Below are positions 18,215-26,017 of a DNA stretch of 64,000 nt, piece by piece; the first letter of the stretch is position 1; each line of letters starts with the position of its first letter. Below the pieces are notes generated by a model that was not told the origin of the DNA, made no database searches, and saw nothing but the letters and a program-made list of their open reading frames with translations. Position numbers and translations under genes: made by a program. The stretch is from Poriferisodalis sp965231925 (GTDB lineage: Bacteria > Actinomycetota > Acidimicrobiia > Acidimicrobiales > Poriferisodalaceae): contig OZ246894.1 in NCBI GenBank assembly GCA_965231925.1, forward strand, positions 3,162,001 through 3,226,000, given 5' to 3'.

Positions 18215-18352
18215 ATGAGATTCATGGACACAGATGCGGGGCGGGCGGCGACGTCTCGTCGGTATTCGGCTGAGCAGAAACAGCAGGCGGTGCGGATGGT
18301 GTTCGCGTTGCGCGCCGAGCTGGGAACTTCGGCAGGCACGATCACCAGGGTG
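18215..18352 (+). pseudogene. IS3-family OrfA fragment
   Basis: Forty-six codons encode the start of an IS3-type OrfA: after a short leader, RRYSAEQKQQAVRMVFALRA then ELGTSAGTITRV, which is the first part of the HTH_28-like domain. Family similarity ends at about 18352 where the sequence changes to unrelated codons, 80 bp before the IS30 element. The rest of OrfA and all of OrfB are missing. A GGAGCGAGC stretch serves as the original ribosome-binding site. Confidence 0.6.
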
Positions 18353-18431
18353 AATCAATCCGCCGAATGTGGCGCGATGAACAGGCCCGAAAACAACCAT
18401 TCGCACGCGCCGCTCGACAAGGGAGGGCAAG

Positions 18432-19475
18432 CTCTATCGGTGGTTGCGAGTGAGTTGAGTGTAGATGTCGGCGGCTGATTGCCAGTTGTGGAGTCGGCGG
18501 GGCATCCAGTTGAGGTTGTCCTCGATGACTGACAGTCGCAGCGGACTGAGGTTCAGCGGTGTGCCTTTGGGCAGCCAGCGTCGCAGCAGCCCGTTGGTCT
18601 GCTCGTTGGTGCCGCGCTGCCATGGGCTGTGGGGGTCGCAGAAGAACACCTCGATGCCGAGCGCGGTTTCGATGTCGGCCCAGCGGGCCATCTCGCGGCC
18701 TTGGTCCCAGGTGAGGCTGCGCACCAGATGGGCGGGCTGGCGGGCCAACGCGGCGGTGACCGCGGCGGCGACGTTGGGCGCTGTGTAGCCGTGGGGCAAT
18801 GCGACGACCAGCGTGTGGCGGCTGACGCGCTCCACCAGGGTGGCCGCGGCGCTGCGGTTGGCTGCCCCGATGATCAGGTCGCCTTCCCAGTGGCCCGCCT
18901 CGTCTCGGTCTTCGGCGGCTGGGGGCCGCTCGCTCAAAGGCCGATAATCCCCCAGCGGGCTGGCTTTTTCGCGGTGGCGGCTGCGCGGACGGCGACGCCG
19001 GCGGCCCCTCGGCAGGTCTTTCCACGCGTCGGCGCCGAGCCCGCAGCCGCTGTACGCGGCCCGGTAGATCGTCTCCGCGCATACCCGCTGTCCCTCGCCG
19101 GCGAGATCGGCGCTGATCGCCTGCGGCGACCAGCGCTGGTTCATCCTGCGCTTCACCTGGGCGGCCAGCACCGGGTCCGCTTCGAGCTTGCATGCCCGGG
19201 GCCGCCGCGCCTGGCGGCTCGCGTCAGCGGTCGCTGACGCCGCGTCGTACACGGCCTTGGGGCCGCCGCAGCGGCCCAGCTCGCGATAGACCGTCGCCGG
19301 GTGCCGGCCCAGCACCACCGCGATGTCCTCAGCGGTCGCTCCCGCCGATCTCATCGCCTCAATCCGGGCGCGCTCGAACGCGCTCAGCCTCGCTGCCATA
19401 CTGGACACCTCCACTGGTGGTTGCTGTGTTGAACAACCGGTCATCATGACCGATCACTCGCAACCACCGGTGGAG
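18432..19475 (-). mobile_element. complete IS30-family insertion sequence
   Basis: A ~1.04-kb element. Terminal inverted repeats at 18432-18453 and 19454-19475 match at 20 of 22 positions and share the core cggtggttgcgagtga. The left repeat overlaps the last codons of the transposase. A perfect 15-bp palindrome (19438-19452, arms CGGTCAT/ATGACCG) lies just inside the right end, in the transposase leader. A short target duplication (2-3 bp is usual for IS30) cannot be assigned confidently. Confidence 0.85.
18434..19399 (-). CDS. IS30-family transposase
   Basis: A 321-residue DDE transposase. An N-terminal HTH (LSAFERARIEAMRSAGATAE) recognises the ends. The C-terminal catalytic domain shows the first Asp in GHWEGDLIIG, the second in LTWDQGREMARW, and the Glu in the FCDPHSPWQRGTNEQTNGLL segment, so all three acidic residues are present and the protein looks active. 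The start is the ATG at 19399 because GGAGG (19408-19412) is eight bases upstream; the frame is open further up to 19447 but that part overlaps the leader palindrome. Full family length. Confidence 0.92.
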   Translation of the reverse strand: MAARLSAFERARIEAMRSAGATAEDIAVVLGRHPATVYRELGRCGGPKAVYDAASATADASRQARRPRACKLEADPVLAAQVKRRMNQRWSPQAISADLAGEGQRVCAETIYRAAYSGCGLGADAWKDLPRGRRRRRPRSRHREKASPLGDYRPLSERPPAAEDRDEAGHWEGDLIIGAANRSAAATLVERVSRHTLVVALPHGYTAPNVAAAVTAALARQPAHLVRSLTWDQGREMARWADIETALGIEVFFCDPHSPWQRGTNEQTNGLLRRWLPKGTPLNLSPLRLSVIEDNLNWMPRRLHNWQSAADIYTQLTRNHR

Positions 19476-19518
19476 TCCGCCGAGCATCTGACAGGCCCCC
19501 GTCTGACCGGGTGACTTG

Positions 19519-20146
19519 TCAGGCTTGCGGCAGCCAGCCCTTTGGGGCACGCAACGCGTGGCCGTTCGCGAGGACAACTGGATCGGGGAGGCGGGCAGAC
19601 CGGACCTGGGATGGATTGATGTGGTAAGCGCCGTGTGCGACTCGTGCCAATTCTGCTGATGACCTCTTTGGCGGATGCGCGACGACAACCGTCTTCTTGG
19701 GAAAGCGGTGCCGCACGGATTGGATCGGGGGTGCGAGGTCGCTGTCGCCAGAAACGATGATCGCGACATCGAAGAGATCGTCGAACGCGTCCTCCAACAG
19801 TCGTACGGCGATATTGACGTCCGTCTTCTTTTCTTCATTCCGTTGCCACTTCGCACCACACGACCTGCAGCGAGCAGGCCGCGACAGGAAGTGGCCGTAG
19901 TCGATGCTCACACCGCCTCGAGCCGTGAGCGCATCGATGTAGCGGTTCTGGCGGCTGTGCTTACCGGAGTCGTTCCTGATTCGCGTCGTGAAGTAGCGGA
20001 CGAGGGTGAGACGCTGCTGGGCGGAGAGCAACTTCTGGCACATGGCGTTCAGGTCAAGCCAGCGCGAGGTTTCGAGTTTGGCTTCCATGAGGCCGTGTAT
20101 AGAAGTTGAACCCGTCGATGTATGCGACAACCCGTTGGACAGCCAT
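19519..20146 (-). pseudogene. NYN/LabA-type nuclease-domain gene with 1-bp frameshift
   Basis: The product resembles the NYN (PIN-like) family: an acidic active site, a C-x2-C pair (RCRSCGAKW), TDVNIAVRLLEDAF, IIVSGDSDLAPPIQ and KKTVVVAHPPKRSS. The true N terminus (MAVQRVVAYIDGFNFY, with the conserved Asp and Asn) is read from an ATG at 20146 but is in another frame from the rest. Removing the single T at 20098 joins YIDGFNFY to HGLMEAKLETSRWLDL without a gap, exactly as expected for the family. As sequenced, the gene is broken after about 17 codons; a truncated product could start at the internal ATG (20088) but would lack the first active-site Asp. It may be a real decay event next to the IS or a sequencing error. 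Confidence 0.8.
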
Positions 20147-20175
20147 CGCACGCTGAGGCTATGTGTCCAATGCGT

Positions 20176-20203
20176 TTGACACGCGTACCGACGGCGGTAC
20201 GAT
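20176..20203 (+). promoter_or_regulatory. sigma70-type promoter
   Basis: TTGACA (20176-20181), a 16-bp spacer and TACGAT (20198-20203). This is one of the best promoter matches seen in the window. No ORF follows; the transcript would enter two stable hairpins within 10-60 bases. Confidence 0.5.
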
Positions 20204-20209
20204 TTGCAT

Positions 20210-20266
20210 ACCCCACCGGGGCTCGTTACCCCGGTCCAACGGCCCCGGCTTCGGCCGGGGCTGTTT
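20210..20266 (+). ncRNA. putative small RNA of two hairpins
   Basis: Downstream of the promoter, hairpin 1 is ACCGGGG-CTCGTTA-CCCCGGT (20215-20235) and hairpin 2 is GCCCCGGC-TTCG-GCCGGGGC (20242-20261) followed by TGTTT. The second is a classical intrinsic terminator with a UUCG loop, so the likely product is a 55-60 nt RNA. No known RNA family is recognised. Alternatively the whole is an attenuator left upstream of the acyl-CoA ligase gene before the transposon inserted. Confidence 0.4.
20242..20266 (+). terminator. intrinsic terminator with UUCG loop
   Basis: A perfect 8-bp G+C stem closed by TTCG is followed by CTGTTT-like bases. It is on the plus strand and ends just before the left end of the MITE-like element at 20272. 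Confidence 0.55.
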
Positions 20267-20271
20267 AGCGT

Positions 20272-20687
20272 CTAGATGGTTAGTTCCAAGGGGTGGGGTC
20301 CACCGCTGGTGGGGCGAGGGTGTCCAAGCTCGGGGTGTGAAATCACGCTTCGATCTTGGAGGTTCTCAGCATGGGCCCGGACTTGGACACCCTCGCGACC
20401 GCACCGTATGTGAGGATCGACGACCTGCTGGCGCAGGACCCTGGCCCCGCGGCCCGGCGCCAGGGTCCTGTGGCCCCTGCGCCAGATCATCGAATCGATC
20501 AACTGGACCCTCAAAGGCCAACTCAGCCTCGAACGCCATAAAGGCCGCACCGGCGCCGCAGCACGCATCGCCACCCGCCTGCTCGCCCTCACCGCCGCTA
20601 TCTGGCACAACCAGACCACCCACCGAACCGGCCCCGCACGCTCACTCGTCGCCTACGACCACTAAACCCTTGGAACCAACCATCTAG
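20272..20687 (+). mobile_element. MITE-like internally deleted insertion sequence
   Basis: A 416-bp element with 21-bp terminal inverted repeats (20272-20292 and 20667-20687, one mismatch; core GTTCCAAGGG). Inside are the first codons of a transposase (from ATG 20371, ribosome-binding GGAGG at 20358; residues LDTLATAPYVRIDDLL) joined out of frame to its last ~60 codons (LRQIIESINWTLKGQLSLER through LVAYDH, stop at 20663-20665). The catalytic middle is gone. The protein ends resemble actinobacterial IS982/IS5-like DDE transposases; the family call is tentative. CTAG occurs at both outer edges and may be the target duplication. Confidence 0.75.
20434..20470. repeat. 12-bp inverted repeat at the deletion junction of the MITE
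   Basis: CAGGACCCTGGC (20434-20445) and GCCAGGGTCCTG (20459-20470) form a perfect 12-bp stem with a 13-base loop exactly where the 5' and 3' transposase fragments meet. The hairpin may have guided the internal deletion by replication slippage. Confidence 0.6.
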
Positions 20688-20698
20688 CCTGCGGCGTC

Positions 20699-22324
20699 AT
20701 GGATTCGACGATGATGGATGTGCCGCTCACCTTGGACCCGCTGTTCGAACGCGCTGAGTCGCTGTTTGCCGACAAGGAGATCGTCACGGCGACAGCTACC
20801 GGGATCGAGCGCACCAACTACGGGCGCTGGGCGGAACGGACCCGGCTGCTGGGCGGAGCGCTCGACGATCTGGGCGTCTCCCCCGATGGGCGCGTAGCGA
20901 CGTTCGCGTGGAACACCGACCGCCACCTCGAGCTGTACTTCGCGGCGCCGTGCTCGGGGCGGGTGCTGCACACGCTCAACATCCGGCTGTTCGCCGAGCA
21001 GGTCACCTACATCGCGAACCATGCCGAAGACGAGGTGATCTTCGCCGATCGGTCGCTGCTGGGGGCGCTGTGGCCGCTGGTCGACGAGATGATCACGGTG
21101 CGTCACGTGGTGGTCATGGACGACTCGGGCGGCGGCGCTGGGTCGGACATTCCCGACGACCCGCGGATCATCGACTACGAGGAACTGCTGGCTGCGGCAT
21201 CGCCTGCCGGATTCCGGGTGGCCGACGAACGCCAAGCAGCATCGATGTGCTACACGAGCGGCACCACCGGCGAGCCCAAGGGCGTCGTCTACAGCCACCG
21301 TTCGACCTACCTCCACACGCTGGCGGCGATGCTGGTCGACTCGGCCGGCGTGCGCGAGAGCGACGTGGTCATGCCGGTCGTGCCGATGTTCCATGCGAAC
21401 TCCTGGGGCCTCAGCCACGCGGCCGTCGCAGCAGGGGCGAAGCTCGTCAACCCCGGCCCGAACCTGGCACCCAAGCCGTTGGCCGAGCTGATCGAGACCG
21501 AGCGGGTCACCCTCGCCGCCGGCGTGCCGACGATCTGGATGGGCGTGCTCGGCGAGCTCGAAGGGCGCGACACCTCGAGCCTGCGCGCCATCCCGTGCGG
21601 CGGTTCGGCCGTGCCCAAGGCGCTGTCGGAGGGGTACCGCGAGACGGTCGGGCTGCCCATCTTGCAGGCGTGGGGCATGACCGAAACGAGCCCGCTGTGC
21701 TCGATCGCACACGTCCGCTCGGGCCAGCAAGACCTCGACGACGACGCGAAGGCCGACCTGCGCACGACGGTGGGAACGATCCTGCCGACCGTGGAGTTCC
21801 GCATCTGTGAACCCGACACCACCGACGAGCTGCCGCATGACGGCGAAGCGTCCGGCGAGTTGCAGGTGCGAGGCCCGTACGTGACTGGCTCGTACTACAA
21901 CCGGCCTGACGCGGCCGATTCCTTCACCGATGACGGCTGGCTGCGCACCGGCGACGTGGCCACGTGCGACCCGAACGGCTACATCCGGCTTGTCGACCGC
22001 ACCAAGGACCTCATCAAGTCCGGGGGCGAGTGGATCAGCTCCGCCGAGATCGAGAACGAGATCATGAGCCATCCCAAGGTGGCCGAGGCCGCAGTGGTAG
22101 CGGTGGCCTCCGAGCGCTGGATGGAACGCCCGATGGCGTGTGTGGTGCCTGTCGAGAGCGAGACGATCACCCATGACGAGCTGATCGAATATCTCACCCC
22201 GCGGATGGCGAGGTGGTGGCTGCCCAGCGCAACCCGGATCATCGACGAGGTTCCCAAGACCTCGACGGGGAAGTTCTCCAAGAAGACCCTGCGGGACCGC
22301 TTCGCCGATCTCGTCGTGGAGTGA
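20699..22324 (+). CDS. long-chain acyl-CoA synthetase (AMP-forming ligase)
   Basis: A 541-residue ANL-superfamily enzyme that activates a carboxylic acid as acyl-AMP and transfers it to CoA. The P-loop-like motif YTSGTTGEPKGVVYSH is near residue 184, QAWGMTETSP is the adenine/acyl region, GWLRTGDVA supplies the conserved Asp, and KTSTGKFSKKTLR carries the catalytic C-terminal lysine. It is most like medium/long-chain fatty-acyl-CoA ligases. The start at 20699 lies only 12 bp from the right end of the MITE-like element, so its native leader has been replaced; a second ATG at 20711 is possible and neither has a strong ribosome-binding site. Confidence 0.93.
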   Translation: MDSTMMDVPLTLDPLFERAESLFADKEIVTATATGIERTNYGRWAERTRLLGGALDDLGVSPDGRVATFAWNTDRHLELYFAAPCSGRVLHTLNIRLFAEQVTYIANHAEDEVIFADRSLLGALWPLVDEMITVRHVVVMDDSGGGAGSDIPDDPRIIDYEELLAAASPAGFRVADERQAASMCYTSGTTGEPKGVVYSHRSTYLHTLAAMLVDSAGVRESDVVMPVVPMFHANSWGLSHAAVAAGAKLVNPGPNLAPKPLAELIETERVTLAAGVPTIWMGVLGELEGRDTSSLRAIPCGGSAVPKALSEGYRETVGLPILQAWGMTETSPLCSIAHVRSGQQDLDDDAKADLRTTVGTILPTVEFRICEPDTTDELPHDGEASGELQVRGPYVTGSYYNRPDAADSFTDDGWLRTGDVATCDPNGYIRLVDRTKDLIKSGGEWISSAEIENEIMSHPKVAEAAVVAVASERWMERPMACVVPVESETITHDELIEYLTPRMARWWLPSATRIIDEVPKTSTGKFSKKTLRDRFADLVVE

Positions 22325-22331
22325 GCCGGGC

Positions 22332-23129
22332 GTGAGCGGCACCCCACACACGTCCGAGTCTGATGCGAGCGGTGCACACCGCTCCGAGTCTGATGCGAGC
22401 GGTGCACACCGCTCCGAGTCTGATGCGAGCGGTGCACACCGCTCCGAGTCTGATGCGGGCGGCGCACACCGCTCCGAGCCGCGCCTGCTGGTGTGGCTGG
22501 CACTGCGGCTCAAGGGTCTGGGCGAGATCGACGATGTCGCGGCGATCCACGGACTCGAGCCCGACGACACCGAGTGGCTCTTGGCGGAGCTGGATGCGGC
22601 AGGCCACTGCATGTTCCGTGAGGTCGGCGGGGTGCCGAAGTTCATCCTGACGCCCACTGGTCGAGACGACGGCGAAGCCGCACTGGCCGCCGAACTCGAT
22701 GCGGCCGGTGCTCGGGAAGCCGTGACGGCGGCCTACCGGGAGTTCTTGGCGCTGAACCCCAAGATGCTGCAGCTGTGCACCGACTGGCAGGTCTGGCCCG
22801 CCGATCATCCGGCTGCGGCTGATGCCGGACCCGGCGACGGCGGGCGGCTCAACGACCACAGCGACCCCGACTACGACGCGGCGATCATCGGTCGGCTCGA
22901 ATCGCTGCACGGCGAACTCGCCGATGTGCTCGAGCGGCTCTGTGGCGCAATGGCACGGTACGACAACTATGCGCCACGCTTCGCCGACGGCCTGAGCCGG
23001 CTGCAGGCTGGCGATCTGGACTACCTCACCAAGCCGATGATCCCGAGCTACCACACGGTGTGGTTCGAGCTGCATGAAGACTTGCTGGCCACGTTGGGCA
23101 TCAACCGGGCCGACGAAGGCAGCGTCTGA
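22332..23129 (+). CDS. unknown protein with N-terminal decapeptide repeats
   Basis: A 265-residue protein starting at GTG, 7 bp after the acyl-CoA ligase stop and probably co-transcribed. Residues 7-50 are four copies of a hydrophilic decapeptide (SESDASGAHR type) encoded by 30-bp DNA repeats. After this, a segment starting RLLVWLALRLKGLGEIDDVA and continuing HGLEPDDTEWLLAELDAAG looks like a small winged-helix or helical domain. The remainder is helical, with REFLALNPKMLQLCTDWQVW and ERLCGAMARYDNYAPRFADG. I recall similar proteins in actinobacteria without a known function. A role linked to fatty-acid activation is only suggested by context. Confidence 0.75.
   Translation: MSGTPHTSESDASGAHRSESDASGAHRSESDASGAHRSESDAGGAHRSEPRLLVWLALRLKGLGEIDDVAAIHGLEPDDTEWLLAELDAAGHCMFREVGGVPKFILTPTGRDDGEAALAAELDAAGAREAVTAAYREFLALNPKMLQLCTDWQVWPADHPAAADAGPGDGGRLNDHSDPDYDAAIIGRLESLHGELADVLERLCGAMARYDNYAPRFADGLSRLQAGDLDYLTKPMIPSYHTVWFELHEDLLATLGINRADEGSV
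22351..22480 (+). repeat. four 30-bp in-frame tandem repeats
   Basis: Units 22351-22380, 22381-22410, 22411-22440 and 22441-22470 are nearly identical, followed by a 10-bp partial unit. The core is tctgatgcgagcggtgcaca. The array keeps the reading frame, so copy number can change without breaking the gene. Confidence 0.9.
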
Positions 23130-23202
23130 CATCGTCGAGTCCGGCAGCACCAGCACAAGATCAGGACCATGCCGGCGGCGGCTCAGCAGTAGTCTCGATG
23201 AC

Positions 23203-24087
23203 ATGAGCGCTCGATTTGGACGGGTTGTTCCGGCGATGATCACGCCGTTCGCGGCGGACGGCTCGCTGGATGTGGACGCAAGCGTGGCGTTGGCGCGCTG
23301 GCTCGTAGCCGAGGGCGCCGAAGGTCTCGTCATCACCGGCACCACCGGTGAAGCACCCACCATCACCGACGAGGAAGACTGGGAGCTCTGGCGCGCCGTC
23401 GCCGAGGCCGTCACGGTCCCGGTGGTGGCCGGCACCACCACCAACGACACAGCACATTCGGTGAGCCAGACTCGCAAGGCCGCCGAGCTGGGTGTCGACG
23501 GCATCCTGGCGGTGACCCCGTACTACAACCGCCCCTCCCAAGCTGGCATCGCGGCGCACTTCGCCGCGGTGGCCGAGTCCACCGACCTGCCGATCGTCAT
23601 GTACGACATCCCGGTCCGCACGGGGCGCAAGATCGACACGCGGACGCTGCTGGAGCTGGCGCAGATTCCGAACATCGTGGCGGTGAAGGACGCGGCGGGG
23701 AACCCAGGCGAAACCGCCAAGGTCATCGCCGAGGCGCCGGCGGGCTTCGAGGTGTACAGCGGCGACGACAGCTTCACGCTGCCGCTGCTGGCGGTCGGCG
23801 CGGTGGGGGTGATCAGCGTTGCAGCGCACTGGTCGATCCCCGAGCACGTCGCGATGTTCGACGCCTGGGAGGCTGGCGACGCCACCAAGGCGCGCGAGAT
23901 CAACGCGGCCCTGCTCGAGAGCTACGACTTCGAGACCGGTGATGCGGCGCCCAATCCGGTGCCGACCAAGGCCATGCTGCGCACGCTGGGCCTGCCGGTT
24001 GGCGAGCCCCGCCTGCCGATGGGCCCGACGCCTGACGGCTTGGAAGACCGTGCCCGCGAGGTCTACGCCCGACTGAAGCAGACTTGA
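23203..24087 (+). CDS. dapA: 4-hydroxy-tetrahydrodipicolinate synthase
   Basis: A 294-residue class I aldolase-type TIM barrel that condenses pyruvate with aspartate semialdehyde in lysine/diaminopimelate synthesis. The signature GTTGEAPTITDEE contains the conserved Thr-Thr pair, VTPYYNRPSQAGIAAHF supplies the catalytic tyrosine, YDIPVRTG follows, and VAVKDAAGN carries the Schiff-base lysine. The start was placed at the ATG at 23203; the frame is open upstream but without similarity. The stop overlaps the TTG start of rnj. dapB, which catalyses the next step, is 10 kb away on the opposite strand, an arrangement probably broken up by insertions. Confidence 0.96.
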   Translation: MSARFGRVVPAMITPFAADGSLDVDASVALARWLVAEGAEGLVITGTTGEAPTITDEEDWELWRAVAEAVTVPVVAGTTTNDTAHSVSQTRKAAELGVDGILAVTPYYNRPSQAGIAAHFAAVAESTDLPIVMYDIPVRTGRKIDTRTLLELAQIPNIVAVKDAAGNPGETAKVIAEAPAGFEVYSGDDSFTLPLLAVGAVGVISVAAHWSIPEHVAMFDAWEAGDATKAREINAALLESYDFETGDAAPNPVPTKAMLRTLGLPVGEPRLPMGPTPDGLEDRAREVYARLKQT

Positions 24088-25820
24088 GTCGGCGCACGCG
24101 GCGCCCAGCGGCGTCCGGTACATCGAAGCGGTCGGGCGCTCCGGCAGACCGTGCGTCAGCACAGCCCGTCACCGTCACCTTCCTCGGGGGCCTCGGCGAC
24201 GTCGGGCGCAACTGCACTGTCGTCGAGTCCGCCGGCAAGCTGCTCGTCATCGATTTCGGGGTCATGTTCCCCGACCCGGCGATCATGCCCGGTGTTCAGC
24301 AAGTGCTGCCCGACATGGGCTGGCTCAACTCGCGTGCCCGCGACGTCGTCGGACTGGTCGTCACGCACGGCCACGAGGACCACCTCGGCGGCGTGCCCCA
24401 CTTCCTGCGCAACATCGAGGTTCCGCTGTACGGCTCGGCGCTGTCCATGGCATTGGCCGAGCACAAGGTGACCGAGGCCCGCCTGACCGACCGCACGTCA
24501 TTTCATGTCATCGGCGACGGCGAGCGGCGAAAGATCGGCCCGTTCGACGTCGAAGCGCTGCCGATTACCCACTCAGTACCCCAGAGCCTGTGCATAGTGC
24601 TGCACACGCCGGCCGGCGCACTCGTGCACACGGGGGACTTCAAGATCGACGAGTCGCCGGTCGACGGTCGACTCACCGACCTCGATCGGTTGCGAGCGCT
24701 GGGCACCGAAGGCATCGCCCTGCTGATGGCCGATTCCACCAATGCCGACCGTCCTGGACGCAGCGCGTCGGAGACCGAGATCGGCGCCACCCTCCGGCGT
24801 CTGTTCACGCAGCGCCCCGATCGCCGACTCATCGTGAGCTGCTTCGCCAGCCACCTGCACCGAGTCCAGCAGATTTGTGACGCCGTGATCGAGCAGGGCC
24901 GTGCCGTCGTGCCCGTCGGCCGCTCGATGGTGAACAACGTGCGCATCGCCCGCCAACTCGGCGTGCTGGACGTTCCCGAGCGTTCCCTGTTCGGCGTCGA
25001 GCAGCTCGGCAAGTTCGACCCGTCGGAGGTCTGCATCGTGTGCACCGGCAGCCAGGGCGAGCCCAATGCTGCGCTGTCACTGATTGCGCGCGGCGACCAT
25101 CCGGAGATCAGCGTCGGCTCCGACGACACGGTCGTGCTGTCGAGCCACCCGATTCCAGGCAATGAGCGCTCGGTCTTTCGCATGGTGTCCGGATTGGCTC
25201 GCCGGGGTGCCGAAGTGATTCACGACGGGCACGAGCTCGTGCACACGTCCGGCCATGCGCAGCGAGACGAGCTGCGTGAGCTGCACAAGGCGTGCCGCCC
25301 GCGCTGGTTCGTGCCGATCGAGGGCGAATTCCACATGCTCGCTCGCCACGCGCAGCTCGCCCGCGAGCTGGGTATGAAGGCCAAACGGGTGCTGACGCTC
25401 ACAGACGGCGCGCAGATCACGCTCAAGGGCGCCGAGCTGCAGGTCCGCGCCGGCGTGCCGGCGCCCTATCACTACGTGGACGGGACGCTCGAAGATCCCG
25501 ACGCCGAGGTGATCGCCGAACGCCTGGCCCTGACAGCAGGCTTCGTGCACGTGACCGTCGTGCTCGACGGGCGGGGCCGTCTCGCGGCACCACCCGATAT
25601 CGCCTCGCGAGGCTGGCTCGACGTGACGAAGCACGCCGCCGTGGTCGAAGCCCTCTCCGACAAGATCGCCCAAACCCTCGGGCGAGCCGTCAAGGCAGCT
25701 CGGAACCGCCCCGACCCTGACGAAGTCGAGCGGATCGTCCGCCGCGCCGCCGGCAGCTTCGTCGGCACCCGCACCCGGCGCCGCCCCGCCATCTCCGCCA
25801 CGGTGCTCTCGCTCGACTGA
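24084..25820 (+). CDS. rnj: ribonuclease J
   Basis: A 578-residue metallo-beta-lactamase/beta-CASP ribonuclease for mRNA decay and rRNA maturation. It has FLGGLGDVGRNCTV, the zinc motif THGHEDHLGG, HTGDFKID, the beta-CASP segments (ADSTNADRPGRSASE, SCFASHLHRVQQICD, CTGSQGEPNAAL) and HTSGHAQRDEL. The start is a TTG that overlaps the dapA stop as TTGA (24084-24087), implying translational coupling; the first 25 residues are a basic tail. dapA-rnj is a conserved actinobacterial pairing. Confidence 0.96.
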   Translation: MSRRTRRPAASGTSKRSGAPADRASAQPVTVTFLGGLGDVGRNCTVVESAGKLLVIDFGVMFPDPAIMPGVQQVLPDMGWLNSRARDVVGLVVTHGHEDHLGGVPHFLRNIEVPLYGSALSMALAEHKVTEARLTDRTSFHVIGDGERRKIGPFDVEALPITHSVPQSLCIVLHTPAGALVHTGDFKIDESPVDGRLTDLDRLRALGTEGIALLMADSTNADRPGRSASETEIGATLRRLFTQRPDRRLIVSCFASHLHRVQQICDAVIEQGRAVVPVGRSMVNNVRIARQLGVLDVPERSLFGVEQLGKFDPSEVCIVCTGSQGEPNAALSLIARGDHPEISVGSDDTVVLSSHPIPGNERSVFRMVSGLARRGAEVIHDGHELVHTSGHAQRDELRELHKACRPRWFVPIEGEFHMLARHAQLARELGMKAKRVLTLTDGAQITLKGAELQVRAGVPAPYHYVDGTLEDPDAEVIAERLALTAGFVHVTVVLDGRGRLAAPPDIASRGWLDVTKHAAVVEALSDKIAQTLGRAVKAARNRPDPDEVERIVRRAAGSFVGTRTRRRPAISATVLSLD

Positions 25821-25827
25821 CAGAGAG

Positions 25828-25995
25828 ATGGCAACCGAAGCCTTGCGCCAGCTGAGTCGCGACGAGTGGTGGGATTCGGTTCACGATGCACTCGACGACC
25901 TCGACGCCACGGAGGTGGCCGCGTACCAGTCCGACAGCAGCGAGCTAGATGAAACGGCATCGGACGGCCTCACTGAGCGCCGAGAAAACGCCTGA
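25828..25995 (+). CDS. small acidic protein (55 aa)
   Basis: A 55-codon ORF starts 7 bp after the rnj stop (MATEALRQLSRDEWWDSVHD) and ends ...GLTERRENA. It is rich in Asp/Glu and has a WW pair. Codon choice follows the local GC3 habit. GAGAG directly before the ATG is a poor but possible ribosome-binding site. Function unknown; the tight spacing suggests a third gene of the dapA-rnj operon. Confidence 0.45.
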   Translation: MATEALRQLSRDEWWDSVHDALDDLDATEVAAYQSDSSELDETASDGLTERRENA

Positions 25996-26017
25996 CGGGC
26001 ACCGACGTCGTTGCACA

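Noticed and set aside
20088..20146. Programmed frameshifting in the NYN gene
   Set aside because: No slippery heptamer or downstream stimulatory structure is seen at the junction; a one-base insertion explains it better.
22351..22480. Regularly spaced repeats resembling a CRISPR array
   Set aside because: Units are contiguous 30-bp copies without unique spacers and stay in frame in a coding region.
20684..22657. A 657-codon open frame on the minus strand
   Set aside because: Antisense to the acyl-CoA ligase, which carries all ANL motifs.
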